64,000 bases of DNA from Ramlibacter agri (lineage in GTDB: Bacteria; Pseudomonadota; Gammaproteobacteria; Burkholderiales; Burkholderiaceae_C): assembly GCF_012927085.1 (NCBI RefSeq), contig NZ_JABBFX010000001.1, positions 744,001 through 808,000 on the forward strand, read 5' to 3'. Position 1 is the first letter of the stretch. Every line of letters starts with the position of its first letter. The translations under genes were made by a program, and so were the position numbers. The notes under the pieces were generated by a model. That model saw only the letters and a list, made by a program, of their open reading frames with translations. It searched no databases and was not told the DNA's origin. Shown here one piece after another: positions 8,940 through 16,958 of this stretch.

Positions 8940-10133
8940 TCAGAAACTGTGCTTGAGGCCGAAGTCCAGCCCGTTCGAGGCGGAGCTTGCCAGCCCCGCG
9001 CCCACCAGGGAACCGTTCAGCGTACTGGTCGCGCCGTTGCGGTTCCACAGGTGCGCGTAGGTCGTGTACACCGCCGTGCGCTTGGACAGGTAATACACGT
9101 AGCCGATGGCGGCCTTGCGTGAAACCGGGCCGCTGCCCAGGTCCACCTTGTAGCCGGAATAGGAGAAGCGCACGAGGCCGGGGCCGGCGACGTACGAGCC
9201 GCCCACCATCCAGCCCTTGCCATCCAGCGGCGCGGGGCCGATGCCGCCCGTCAGCGTCGTGCCGCCGGCGCGGTCCGACACGTATTCCGCATTCAGTTGC
9301 AAGTTGCCCAGCTTCCAGGTTCCACCCACGTCCCAGGTGCGGAAGTCGCCGAGCAGAGCGTACTTCGTCTTGCCGTACGCGGCTGAGACGTCGACGGGGC
9401 CGGCGGCGTAGCCGAAGCGCGCGTTGTAGCCCGAACCGTCGTCCTCGGTCGCTGCGCCGTCCTGTGCGTTCTCGCCCAGGTAGTACTGCGCCCAGCCATA
9501 GAAGCCGCCGAGGTTGTCGCCGGTCATGTAGCCGATGCTGTTGGAGGCGCGCGCGCGCGTCGCCACCGGGCCGCCCGGGAAGGCAACGCCGGGCGACGTG
9601 GAGGTCGAAGCGGGGTAAGGGCCTTGCGCGGTGGCGCGTCGGATGCTGAAGCCGGTGAAGGCCAGGGTCGTGCCGGCGCCGTTCACGGTGAAGGGATCGT
9701 AGCCCGCCATCAGGGTGAAGGTGGGCGTGTAGTCGCGGCCCAGGCGCAAGGAGCCCCAGTCGCCGTTCAGGCTGACCCAGGATGCGCGGTTGAAGGTGAG
9801 GCTGCCCGCGCTGGCGCCGCCGGCCGCCTGCTGGTTGTTGGTGCTGCTTGCCACGCCCGTGCCGTCGTCCGGGTTCACGCCCATTTCCAGCCAGAACGAG
9901 GCCGACAGGCCGCCGCCCAGGTCCTCGCTGCCGCGGAAGCCCAGGCGCGAGCTGTTGAAGCCCGAGTTGGTGAGCTGCACGCGATGCGAGCCTCCGCTGG
10001 CGCTGCCATACGCGAGGGTCGCGTCCAGCACGCCGAACATGTTGAGGCCCACGGCAGGCACGCCGTTGCCGGCGCAGGCCGCCCCAGCAGCGGCGGTTGC
10101 CGCGAACGCGATCAGTGTTTTCTTCATGTACAT
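8940..10133 (-). CDS. Gram-negative general porin (Porin_4 family)
   Basis: Outer-membrane beta-barrel porin of 397 residues. The Sec signal is MYMKKTLIAFAATAAAGAAC followed by AGN. The sequence then shows the alternating barrel pattern and the betaproteobacterial porin landmarks SSRLGFRGSEDLGGGLSASF and WGSLRLGRDY. It ends in KHSF, the terminal Phe needed for BAM-dependent assembly. The start at 10133 (ATG TAC ATG) has a GGAG five bases upstream; longer in-frame starts do not. It heads the porin-cupin-dehydrogenase operon and has one copy of the shared promoter element upstream. It is likely a specific entry route for the catabolic substrate. Confidence 0.92.
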   Translation of the reverse strand: MYMKKTLIAFAATAAAGAACAGNGVPAVGLNMFGVLDATLAYGSASGGSHRVQLTNSGFNSSRLGFRGSEDLGGGLSASFWLEMGVNPDDGTGVASSTNNQQAAGGASAGSLTFNRASWVSLNGDWGSLRLGRDYTPTFTLMAGYDPFTVNGAGTTLAFTGFSIRRATAQGPYPASTSTSPGVAFPGGPVATRARASNSIGYMTGDNLGGFYGWAQYYLGENAQDGAATEDDGSGYNARFGYAAGPVDVSAAYGKTKYALLGDFRTWDVGGTWKLGNLQLNAEYVSDRAGGTTLTGGIGPAPLDGKGWMVGGSYVAGPGLVRFSYSGYKVDLGSGPVSRKAAIGYVYYLSKRTAVYTTYAHLWNRNGATSTLNGSLVGAGLASSASNGLDFGLKHSF

Positions 10134-10155
10134 CGTCTCCGTCATTGCGCGGCGC

Positions 10156-10210
10156 ATGCTACGGAGGGATGGGGCGCGGGGAAAATACAGAATTGCTGGA
10201 GGGGGTATAA
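10156..10210 (-). promoter_or_regulatory. Shared catabolic promoter element, copy A (porin operon)
   Basis: Read on the minus strand: TTATAC at 10210-10205, 16 bases, GTATTT at 10188-10183, 21 bases, TAGCAT at 10161-10156. TAGCAT is a plausible -10 box, giving a transcript start near 10149 and a 16-nt leader that carries the porin GGAG. The block CAGCAATTCTGTA is identical to copy D in front of OYE3. The T-N11-A half-site near -60 is typical of LysR activator binding. Confidence 0.72.
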
Positions 10211-10272
10211 CGCCGCCCGCCGCGAGCGGGACTGCCGCCATGGCGCGCGGCCTGTGGCCGGCGGCGCTCGCC

Positions 10273-10278
10273 TAGAAT
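10273..10278 (+). promoter_or_regulatory. -10 box for a probably leaderless LysR transcript
   Basis: TAGAAT (five of six matches to TATAAT) lies seven bases before the ATG of the LysR gene at 10286. This places the expected transcription start on or next to the A of the start codon. No Shine-Dalgarno sequence is present, so initiation is probably leaderless. Confidence 0.5.
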
Positions 10279-10285
10279 CCGCGCC

Positions 10286-11242
10286 ATGGAGATGCGCCAG
10301 CTGCGGTATTTCGTGCAGATCGTCGAGAGCGGCAGTCTCGCCAAGGCATCGCGCCAGCTGTTCATCGCGCAGCCGGCATTGAGCCAGCACATGGCGCGCC
10401 TCGAGCACGAGGTCGGCAAGTCCCTGCTGGTGCGATCGTCGCGCGGCGTGGCGCCCACCGAGAACGGCTCGGCGCTTTACCAGCACGCCAAGTTCCTGCT
10501 GCGGCAGCTGGAGGAAACGGTCGCCATCGCGCGCCAGGAGCCCGCGGCCCTGAGCGGGCGCGTGACGCTGGGCGTCGGCCCGACGACGGCCTGCCAGCTT
10601 GGGGTGCCCTTCATGGAGCACCTGGCCGCGGCGTACCCCGCCGTCATGCTGAACATCATCGAGGGCGCGAGCGGCCAGCTGGAATACATGGTGCGCATGG
10701 GGCAGCTGGACATGGCCATCCTGTTCTGGCCCGACGCGGCTTCCGATCTGCAGGTGGAACCGCTGGCGGAGGAGGAACTCTTCGTGATCGTGCCCCGGAA
10801 CAGCGCGCTGGTGCCGCAGGACCAGGAGGCGCTCACGTTGCGCCAGGTCTCGCAGCTGCCGCTGGTGCTGCCGAGCCTGCGGCATGCCCTGCGCCAGCGC
10901 CGCATCGAGCTCGAGTTCAAGCGGGCCGGCCTGCCGCTGGACCCGATCGCGGAAGTGGATTCGCTGCCGCTGCTGATGAACTGGGTGGAGCGCCGCAATG
11001 CCGCCACCATCCAGCCGTACGCGGCCATCCGCGCCGCCGGCAACGAGCCGCAGCGCTGGCGAACCTTGCGCATCGCCGATGTCCGCGTGGTACGGCCGAA
11101 CTTTCTCTACGCGTTGCCGGACGGCAAGCTGTCGCGCGTGGCCGCCGCGGTGCGCGACGAGATGCGCCTGGTCGTGAAACGGCTCGTCGAATCCGGTGAA
11201 TGGCAAGGCGTGACCCTGCCGGCGGAAAGCGCTGCCGCCTGA
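10286..11242 (+). CDS. LysR-family transcriptional regulator, probable regulator of the catabolic regulon
   Basis: LysR regulator of 318 residues. The winged helix-turn-helix occupies residues 1-60 (SLAKASRQLFIAQPALSQHM), then a linker helix and an effector domain beginning near GRVTLGVGPTTACQLGV. The gene is divergent from the porin, and promoter element copy A lies between them. Three further copies precede the cupin, OYE1 and OYE3 operons, so this protein is the best candidate for controlling all four. It is convergent with the KstD-like gene, 7 nt away. There is no ribosome-binding site; a TAGAAT box seven bases upstream suggests a leaderless mRNA. Relationship to Nac/CynR-type regulators is only by overall appearance. 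Confidence 0.9.
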   Translation: MEMRQLRYFVQIVESGSLAKASRQLFIAQPALSQHMARLEHEVGKSLLVRSSRGVAPTENGSALYQHAKFLLRQLEETVAIARQEPAALSGRVTLGVGPTTACQLGVPFMEHLAAAYPAVMLNIIEGASGQLEYMVRMGQLDMAILFWPDAASDLQVEPLAEEELFVIVPRNSALVPQDQEALTLRQVSQLPLVLPSLRHALRQRRIELEFKRAGLPLDPIAEVDSLPLLMNWVERRNAATIQPYAAIRAAGNEPQRWRTLRIADVRVVRPNFLYALPDGKLSRVAAAVRDEMRLVVKRLVESGEWQGVTLPAESAAA

Positions 11243-11249
11243 GGCCGCC

Positions 11250-12914
11250 TCACGCAGCCTGCAGGCCCGCGAGGTAGCCGAACACCAGCGCCGGGCCCAG
11301 CGTGATGCCGGGACCCGGATAGGCGCCGTTCATGACCGACTGCATGTCGTTGCCGCAGGCAAGCAGGCCGGGGATGGGTATGCCGTCATCGCGCAGCACC
11401 CGTGCTTGCGCATCGGTCACCAGGCCCGCGGCCATGCCCAGGTCCGCCGGCTGCACCGCCACCGCGTAGAACGGCGGACGCCGCAAGGGCGCGACGCAGG
11501 GGTTGGGCTGGTGGTCGCCGTCTCCCAGGTGCCGCTGGTAGATGTCGCCGCCGCGGCCGAATTGCCGGTCGATGCCCAGCTTCGCGCCCTCGTTGAAGGC
11601 TTCGACGGTGCGCACGAAGCGCGCGGCATCGATGCCCAGCTGCTGCGCCAGCCCAGGCAGGTTGGCGGCGCGCCGCAGGTAGCCAGAAGCAACGTCCCGC
11701 GCCACCGACAACGCGAACGGCTTCACGCGGCCGAGTCCATAGCGCCAGAGGAAATCGCGATCGCACACCAGCCAGGCCGGCACCGCCTCGGCTCCGGCGC
11801 GCAGCTGGGCCCGCACGAACTCGTGGTACGAAGCCGCCTCGTTGGTGAAGCGCCGGCCCTGGCGGTCCACCGCGATCAGTCCCGGCTTGGCGCGGTCGGC
11901 CACGGTGTGCGGGTACACGCCGCGCGTGCCGTCCGCGCGCTGAAAGGTCGATGCGGGAACCCACAAGGCCTGCTGCGTGGGCGATTCGCTCAGGTGCCCG
12001 CCTGCCTGCAGCGCGAGCGCGGCGCCGGAGGGAACAAGCGGCGAACCCATCGTGGCACTCAGGGTGCCGGCCAGTTCGGGCACGAAGCGCGCCCGTAGTT
12101 CAGGCGCATGCGAGATGCCGCCCGTGGCCAGCACCACGCTGGATGCGGCGATGAACTCCGGCCCGCGCGGGCTGGAGACCTCCACGCCTTCGACGGTCCC
12201 TTCGTGCAGGACGATGTGGCGCACCACGGTCTCGGTGCGCACCTGCACGCCAAGGTCCAGCACGGACTTGAACAGTCGCGCCGCCAGCGCATTGCCCAGG
12301 ACCAGCGTGGTGCCGCGCGCCGCGTGCAGCCGCTCGCGTGCATGGCGCGCCAGCAGGCGCGCCACGTGCCAGGCGGAGCGCGGCGAGCGCGCCGCGCGGC
12401 GCAAGTGCGGGATGTCGGCGCGCGCGATCATCATGCCGCCGAACAGTGTGAACTCGGGCAAGGGTGGCCGCAGCAGCGGGAATGCGTCGCCGAGCACGCT
12501 GGCGTCGAACGTGACCGGCTCCAGGACCCGTCCGCCGGCGGTGGCGCCGGGCAGCTCCGGGTAGTAGTCCGGATAGCGCACGACCGGCTGCAGCCGCAGC
12601 GCCGTGTGCGACTCGAGATAGCGGACGGCCTCGTCGCCGCGCGCGAGGAAGGTCTCGAGCATGTCGGCCGGGCCGCCCGGCGGCACCACGCAACCCAGGT
12701 AGTTGCGCGCCGCGTCCAGGGTGTCGGCCAGGCCCGCGGCCTGCATCTTGTGGTTCGCCGGGATCCACACCATGCCGCCCGAGATCGCGGTGGTGCCGCC
12801 GACGAGGGTCGACTGCTCCAGCAGCAGCACGCGGCGGCCGCGCGACGCCGCCACCGCCGCCGCGCTCAGGCCGGCGGCGCCGCTGCCGACCACCACCACG
12901 TCCACCCGGTTCAT
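11250..12914 (-). CDS. FAD-dependent oxidoreductase, 3-ketosteroid delta-1-dehydrogenase-like
   Basis: Flavoprotein of 554 residues of the fumarate reductase/KstD superfamily. The N-terminal FAD site is VVVGSGAAGLSAAA with the downstream GGTTAISGGMVWIP segment. Near the C-terminus AYPGPGITLGPALVFG matches the conserved KstD active-site loop, where a Tyr and Gly bind the 3-keto group; the preceding GLLACGNDMQSVM is the second FAD contact. Such enzymes introduce a double bond next to a ring ketone. The start at 12914 makes an ATGA overlap with the ALDH stop. Last gene of the cupin-ALDH-flavoprotein operon. A urocanate reductase-like or succinate dehydrogenase-like activity is possible, but the KstD loop is the more specific signal. 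Confidence 0.82.
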   Translation of the reverse strand: MNRVDVVVVGSGAAGLSAAAVAASRGRRVLLLEQSTLVGGTTAISGGMVWIPANHKMQAAGLADTLDAARNYLGCVVPPGGPADMLETFLARGDEAVRYLESHTALRLQPVVRYPDYYPELPGATAGGRVLEPVTFDASVLGDAFPLLRPPLPEFTLFGGMMIARADIPHLRRAARSPRSAWHVARLLARHARERLHAARGTTLVLGNALAARLFKSVLDLGVQVRTETVVRHIVLHEGTVEGVEVSSPRGPEFIAASSVVLATGGISHAPELRARFVPELAGTLSATMGSPLVPSGAALALQAGGHLSESPTQQALWVPASTFQRADGTRGVYPHTVADRAKPGLIAVDRQGRRFTNEAASYHEFVRAQLRAGAEAVPAWLVCDRDFLWRYGLGRVKPFALSVARDVASGYLRRAANLPGLAQQLGIDAARFVRTVEAFNEGAKLGIDRQFGRGGDIYQRHLGDGDHQPNPCVAPLRRPPFYAVAVQPADLGMAAGLVTDAQARVLRDDGIPIPGLLACGNDMQSVMNGAYPGPGITLGPALVFGYLAGLQAA

Positions 12915-14335
12915 GCCGAGATCGTCACCATGCGCTCTTCGCTCATTTCGCGGATCGCGTGGTGCGGGCCTTCGCGGCCGAAGCCGCTGTCCTTGCTGCC
13001 GCCGTAGGGCATCAGGTCCACGCGCGAGCTGGAGGTCTCGTTGACGTGCACGCCGCCTACCTGCAACTGGCGCGCCGCGCGAAAGGCGTCGTCCAGGCGG
13101 TTCGTGAAGACGCCGGTGGCCAGGCCGTAGGGTGTCGCGTTGACGCGGTGGATGGCTTCGTCCAGCGTGGCGAAGGGCACGATGGACACCACCGGCCCGA
13201 AGACTTCCTGGCACGACACGCGCGCATCCGCGGGCACGTCGGCCAGCAGGGTGGGCGGAATCACCGCGCCGCGGCGTTCGCCACCGGCCAGCAGCCGCGC
13301 GCCGCCTGCCACTGCCTCGGCGATCCAGCTTTCGATGCGGCGCGCCGCGGCCTCGCTGATCACCGGGCCGACGACGGTGTCCGTCAGCGACGGGTCGCCG
13401 AAAGGCAGCTCGCGCACCAGCGCGGCCAGCTTGTCCTCGACGCGCGCGCGCAGCGACTGGTGAACCAGCAGCACCTGGATCGAAGTGCACACCTGGCCAG
13501 CCTTGCGGTAGGACGCGTTCATCACGCGCGGCAGCGCGCGCCCCAGGTCGGCGTCGTCGCAGAGGATGGTGAAGGCGATGCTTCCCAGCTCCATCTGCGT
13601 GCGGCGCAGGCCGGCGCGGCGCTGGATGTCGCGGCCTGCTTCGGTGCTTCCGGTGAAGGCGTAGAAGCGCACCAGCGGTTCGTCCAGCAGCGCTTGCGCG
13701 ACCTCGGCGTCGCCGTGCAGCACGGTGATCAGCCCCGGCGGCAGGCCGGCTTCGATGAGGGTGGCGGCCATGATGTTCGCCGCCGTCGGCGTGTGCGCGG
13801 ACGGCTTCAGCACCACGGCGTTGCCGGCGGCCAGCGCCGGTGCCACCTTGTGGGCCACGGTGTTCAGCGGCGCATTGAAAGGCGTGATGGCGCACACCAC
13901 GCCCAGCGGCACGCGCAAGGTAAATCCCAGGCGGCCGGCCTGCTGCGGCGCGCCTTCCAGCGGCACCATGTCGCCACCGAAGCGCCGTGCTTCTTCCGCG
14001 GACAGGCGGAAGGTCTCCAGGCAGCGCGCCAGCTCGCCGCCGGCATCGGCGGCGGTGAAGCCGGCTTCGGCCTGCAGGCTGCGCACCAGTTCGTCGCGCC
14101 GCAGCGCCAGCAGTTGCGCGGTGCGTTCCAGGATGCGGCCGCGATCGTGTGGTGTCAGCACCGAAGCCTCGAAGGCCGCGTGGGCGGCGACGACCGCCTC
14201 GTGCACCTGCGAGCGCGACGGCACGTGCAGCACGCCGCATGGCGCGAGCTTGAACTTGTCCAGCACGGGGCGGCGCTCGGCGCCATCGGTCCACGCGCCG
14301 GCGATCAACAGGCGCGCGTCGGTTGCAAAGCTCAC
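12911..14335 (-). CDS. NAD(P)-dependent aldehyde dehydrogenase
   Basis: ALDH superfamily member of 474 residues, oxidising an aldehyde to an acid or acyl-thioester in the cytoplasm. Key residues are present: Asn154 in TPFNAPLN, the general base Glu249 in TQMELGS, and nucleophile Cys283 in AGQVCTS. The second Gly of the usual ELGG motif is Ser here (ELGS), a form common in lactaldehyde and phosphonoacetaldehyde dehydrogenase relatives. NAD-binding GSTEAG is at 229-234. The GTG start at 14335 overlaps the cupin stop in a GTGA, and its stop overlaps the KstD-like start, so three genes are translationally coupled. The substrate is unknown. Confidence 0.9.
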   Translation of the reverse strand: MSFATDARLLIAGAWTDGAERRPVLDKFKLAPCGVLHVPSRSQVHEAVVAAHAAFEASVLTPHDRGRILERTAQLLALRRDELVRSLQAEAGFTAADAGGELARCLETFRLSAEEARRFGGDMVPLEGAPQQAGRLGFTLRVPLGVVCAITPFNAPLNTVAHKVAPALAAGNAVVLKPSAHTPTAANIMAATLIEAGLPPGLITVLHGDAEVAQALLDEPLVRFYAFTGSTEAGRDIQRRAGLRRTQMELGSIAFTILCDDADLGRALPRVMNASYRKAGQVCTSIQVLLVHQSLRARVEDKLAALVRELPFGDPSLTDTVVGPVISEAAARRIESWIAEAVAGGARLLAGGERRGAVIPPTLLADVPADARVSCQEVFGPVVSIVPFATLDEAIHRVNATPYGLATGVFTNRLDDAFRAARQLQVGGVHVNETSSSRVDLMPYGGSKDSGFGREGPHHAIREMSEERMVTISA

Positions 14336-14724
14336 AGTGGCACCTCCTCGTCTTCCACCGGCGTCGTGACCACCAGGAACACCAGCGGCGTGGTGCCTTC
14401 GTTGGTGAAGCCGTGGTGCACGCCGGGCGGCACGAACACGTAGTCGTTCCTGCGCATGACGACCTTGCGCCCGTCCAGGGTCAACAGGCCCTCGCCTTCC
14501 AGCACGTGGTAGACCTGCTCCTGCACCTTGTGCACGTGCTCCTGCACGTAGGCCATCGGCTGGTAGCAGGAGATGCGGAAGTCGATGCGGCGCGAACCGC
14601 AGGTCTCCGGCCGCACCAGCGCCTTGGACAGCGCGCCACCGAAGTGGCCGGGGAATTCCTGCCACGGCACCTGCACGGTGTGGCTGACGAAAGCTTCCTG
14701 CGGCTTGCCCTCGCTTGGGCTCAT
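14332..14724 (-). CDS. Small cupin-domain protein
   Basis: Single-domain cupin of 130 residues. Motif 1 is EHVHKVQEQVYHVLEGEG (His, His, Glu metal ligands around residues 62-69) and motif 2 is PPGVHHGFTN near residue 101. These are the three-His/one-Glu ligands of a functional metal-binding cupin. It could be a small isomerase, dioxygenase or sensor protein. A strong GGGAGG ribosome-binding site precedes the ATG, with promoter element copy B just upstream. First gene of the operon with ALDH and the KstD-like flavoprotein, and divergent from the OYE1 operon. Confidence 0.82.
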   Translation of the reverse strand: MSPSEGKPQEAFVSHTVQVPWQEFPGHFGGALSKALVRPETCGSRRIDFRISCYQPMAYVQEHVHKVQEQVYHVLEGEGLLTLDGRKVVMRRNDYVFVPPGVHHGFTNEGTTPLVFLVVTTPVEDEEVPL

Positions 14725-14756
14725 GACGTTTGCCTCCCAGATGTCAGAGGCTGCGG

Positions 14757-14811
14757 AGTCTACGAACGCGATCGGCCGCGGTGAACTACCGTTTTGCGAG
14801 AGTAGCTATAG
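14757..14811 (-). promoter_or_regulatory. Shared catabolic promoter element, copy B (cupin-ALDH-KstD operon)
   Basis: Read on the minus strand: CTATAG at 14811-14806, 16 bases, GTAGTT at 14789-14784, 21 bases, TAGACT at 14762-14757. The expected start near 14750 leaves a 26-nt leader with the GGGAGG site. The upstream part forms a symmetrical CTATA-N9-TATAG dyad (14806-14824), a classic LysR-type binding pattern. Confidence 0.72.
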
Positions 14812-14874
14812 CGCTGGCTTATAGCGGCGGGGCCATCGCGCCAGGTTATAGCCGCTGCATCAAAACGGTAGTTC
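14783..14874. repeat. Inverted repeat framing the divergent cupin/OYE1 promoters
   Basis: GAACTACCGTTTTG at 14783-14796 is perfectly repeated in inverse orientation at 14861-14874 (CAAAACGGTAGTTC). The symmetry continues inward with GCTATA at 14805-14810 against TATAGC at 14847-14852. Each arm is the core of one promoter element, so this is a mirror-image divergent control region rather than a terminator. Confidence 0.85.
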
Positions 14875-14900
14875 TCCCGCCAGCTCTTGCTGCGTAGCAT
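14846..14900 (+). promoter_or_regulatory. Shared catabolic promoter element, copy C (OYE1-ABC-OYE2 operon)
   Basis: TTATAG at 14846-14851, 16 bases, GTAGTT at 14868-14873, 21 bases, TAGCAT at 14895-14900. The 37-base stretch starting at 14837 matches the one at 24281 (copy D) at 32 positions. With TAGCAT as -10 box the transcript would begin near 14907, 38 nt before the OYE1 start. Confidence 0.75.
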
Positions 14901-14944
14901 GCCGTCGCATTGCGGCCCACCCGGGCCAAAGCGGACGCGCTGAC

Positions 14945-16933
14945 ATGCAAATGAAGTTTCCCCACCTGTTCCAGCCTATCCAGATCGGCAAGCTGCGCCT
15001 GAAGAACCGCATCGCCATGGCGCCCATGGGCTTCCCCGCGATGAGCGACGCCGAGGGCGTGCCCACGCAGCGCTACGTCGACTACTTCACCGAGCGCGCC
15101 AAGGGCGGCGCCGGCCTGCTGATCACGGGCATGCTGAAGGTGGAGGACACGATCGAGTACACGATGTCCAAGCGCGGGCCGGTGCGCAAGGAGTTCATCC
15201 GGCCGTTCGCCGACCTCACCGAGGGCATCCATTCCCTGGGCACGCGCATCTTCGCGCAGCTGTCCGCCGGCCTGGGCTACCAGGGCCGGCCGCACAACAT
15301 CCGCGGCACGCCGGTGGCGCCTTCGGCGATTCCCAACTTCGCGGACCCGCGCGTCACCTGCCGCGAGCTGTCGGTGGAGGAGATCCAGCGCCTGGTCAAG
15401 GCCTACGGCGACGCCGCCGAACTGCTGGCGGGCGCCGGCGTCGACGGCGTGGAAGTGCATGGGCATGCCGGCTTCCTGATCGACCAGTTCTCCTCCTCGC
15501 TCTGGAACAAGCGCACCGACCGCTACGGTGGCGACCTCAAGGGGCGGCTCACCTTCGCCTTCGAGCTGCTGCACGAAGTGAAGCGCCGCCTGGGCGACGG
15601 CTACCCGGTGCAGTATCGCTACGGCCTCAAGCACTACATGAAGGAGATCCGCCAGTCGGGCCTGCCCGGCGAGGACTTCGTGGAGCTGGGCCGCGACATC
15701 GACGAAGGCCTCCAGATGGCGGAGCTGCTGGAGGCCGAGGGCTTCGATTCGCTGGCGGTCGACGCCGGCACGGCCACCGGCCACTACTGGGCGCACCCGC
15801 CCATCTACCAGGCGCACGGCTGCATGCTGGACCTGGCGGCCGGGGTGAAGGAGCTCGTGAAGATCCCGGTGATCGCGGTGGGCCGGCTGGACATTCCCGA
15901 GATGGCCAACGACGCGGTGGCCAGCGGCAAGGCGGACATCGTGTCGCTCGCCAAGGGCTTGCTGGCCGACCCCTACTGGCCCAACAAGGTGCGCGAAGGC
16001 AAGGTCGAAGACATCCGGCCCTGCATCGGCTGCCACCAGGCCTGTTCCGAGCCCATGAACGGGCGCTACATCAATTCCTGCACGGTGAATCCAGCCTGTG
16101 GCCGCGAGCGCACGCACACGCTGCAGCCGGCGGAGAAGCCGCGCACCATCCTCGTCGCGGGCGGCGGCATCGGCGGCATGGAAGCGGCGCGCGCCAGCGC
16201 CAGCCGCGGGCACAAGGTCGTTCTCTATGAAAAGGGCGAGGCGCTGGGCGGGCACCTGATCGAAGCCGGCGTGCCGGGCGACAAGAAGGACATCGAGCGC
16301 CTGAACACCTGGTACCGCCGCCAGCTGGAGCAGCTGGGCGTGGACGTGCGCCTGAACACCGCGGTGACCCCCGACGTGGTGGCGCGAGACCAGCCCGACG
16401 TGGTGCTGGTCGCGACCGGCTCGCAGGATGTCATCCCGCGCCTGCCCGGCGTGGACAAGCCGCACGTGGGCAGGGCCACCGAGGTGCTGCTTGGCAAGAA
16501 GGCCATGGGCGAACAGGTGGTGGTGGTGGGCGCCGGCGAGAACGGTTGCGAGACCGCGCTGTGGCTGGCGCGCCAGGGCAAGAAGGTGAGCATCGTGGAG
16601 ATGCAGGCCAAGCCCATCGCGATCCCGGTGGCCAACGCCAACCGCAACATGCTGCTGGACCTGCTGGTGCAGGCTGGCGTGCCGATCCTGCTCAACACCG
16701 CACTGCGCGAAGTGCTGGACGACGCCGTCGTGGTCGTTGGCAAGGATGGCGAGACGCGCCGCCTGGCTTGCGACAGCGTGGTGCTGGCCGTCGGCATGAA
16801 GGCCGACAACCGGCTGTTCGGCGCGCTGGCGCAGCAGTTCCCCGGCCCGCTGCACGATATCGGCGACTGCCAGGAAGCCAAGAACGTGATGAAGGCAGTG
16901 TGGGACGCCTACGAAGTCGCGCGCACCATCTGA
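14945..16933 (+). CDS. NADH:flavin oxidoreductase with Fe-S cluster, 2,4-dienoyl-CoA reductase/BaiCD-like (OYE1)
   Basis: Multidomain flavoenzyme of 662 residues, the normal length of the 2,4-dienoyl-CoA reductase/enoate reductase family. Residues 1-340 form an Old Yellow Enzyme FMN barrel (AMAPMGFP, HGHAGFLIDQF near 172, RYGGDLKGR). A 4Fe-4S motif CX2CX3CX11C follows at Cys360, 363, 367 and 379, then two Rossmann folds (VAGGGIGGMEAA near 404 and VVVGAGENGCETA near 522) for FAD and NAD(P)H. The family reduces or isomerises conjugated C=C bonds next to a carbonyl. First gene of a seven-gene operon with a full ABC importer. A second ATG at residue 3 is an alternative start. Very similar to OYE3 (24363). 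Confidence 0.92.
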   Translation: MQMKFPHLFQPIQIGKLRLKNRIAMAPMGFPAMSDAEGVPTQRYVDYFTERAKGGAGLLITGMLKVEDTIEYTMSKRGPVRKEFIRPFADLTEGIHSLGTRIFAQLSAGLGYQGRPHNIRGTPVAPSAIPNFADPRVTCRELSVEEIQRLVKAYGDAAELLAGAGVDGVEVHGHAGFLIDQFSSSLWNKRTDRYGGDLKGRLTFAFELLHEVKRRLGDGYPVQYRYGLKHYMKEIRQSGLPGEDFVELGRDIDEGLQMAELLEAEGFDSLAVDAGTATGHYWAHPPIYQAHGCMLDLAAGVKELVKIPVIAVGRLDIPEMANDAVASGKADIVSLAKGLLADPYWPNKVREGKVEDIRPCIGCHQACSEPMNGRYINSCTVNPACGRERTHTLQPAEKPRTILVAGGGIGGMEAARASASRGHKVVLYEKGEALGGHLIEAGVPGDKKDIERLNTWYRRQLEQLGVDVRLNTAVTPDVVARDQPDVVLVATGSQDVIPRLPGVDKPHVGRATEVLLGKKAMGEQVVVVGAGENGCETALWLARQGKKVSIVEMQAKPIAIPVANANRNMLLDLLVQAGVPILLNTALREVLDDAVVVVGKDGETRRLACDSVVLAVGMKADNRLFGALAQQFPGPLHDIGDCQEAKNVMKAVWDAYEVARTI

Positions 16934-16958
16934 CAAAAGAAAAACGAAGGAGACAAAC

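Noticed and set aside
7189..9048. 619-codon minus-strand frame as one protein
   Set aside because: The first half is out of frame with the cupin gene; the dehydrogenase starts at the GTG at 8163 with a coupled GTGA.
11250..14294. 1014-codon minus-strand frame as a fusion protein
   Set aside because: The upstream part is a frame-shifted reading of the ALDH gene. The flavoprotein starts at 12914, overlapping the ALDH stop.
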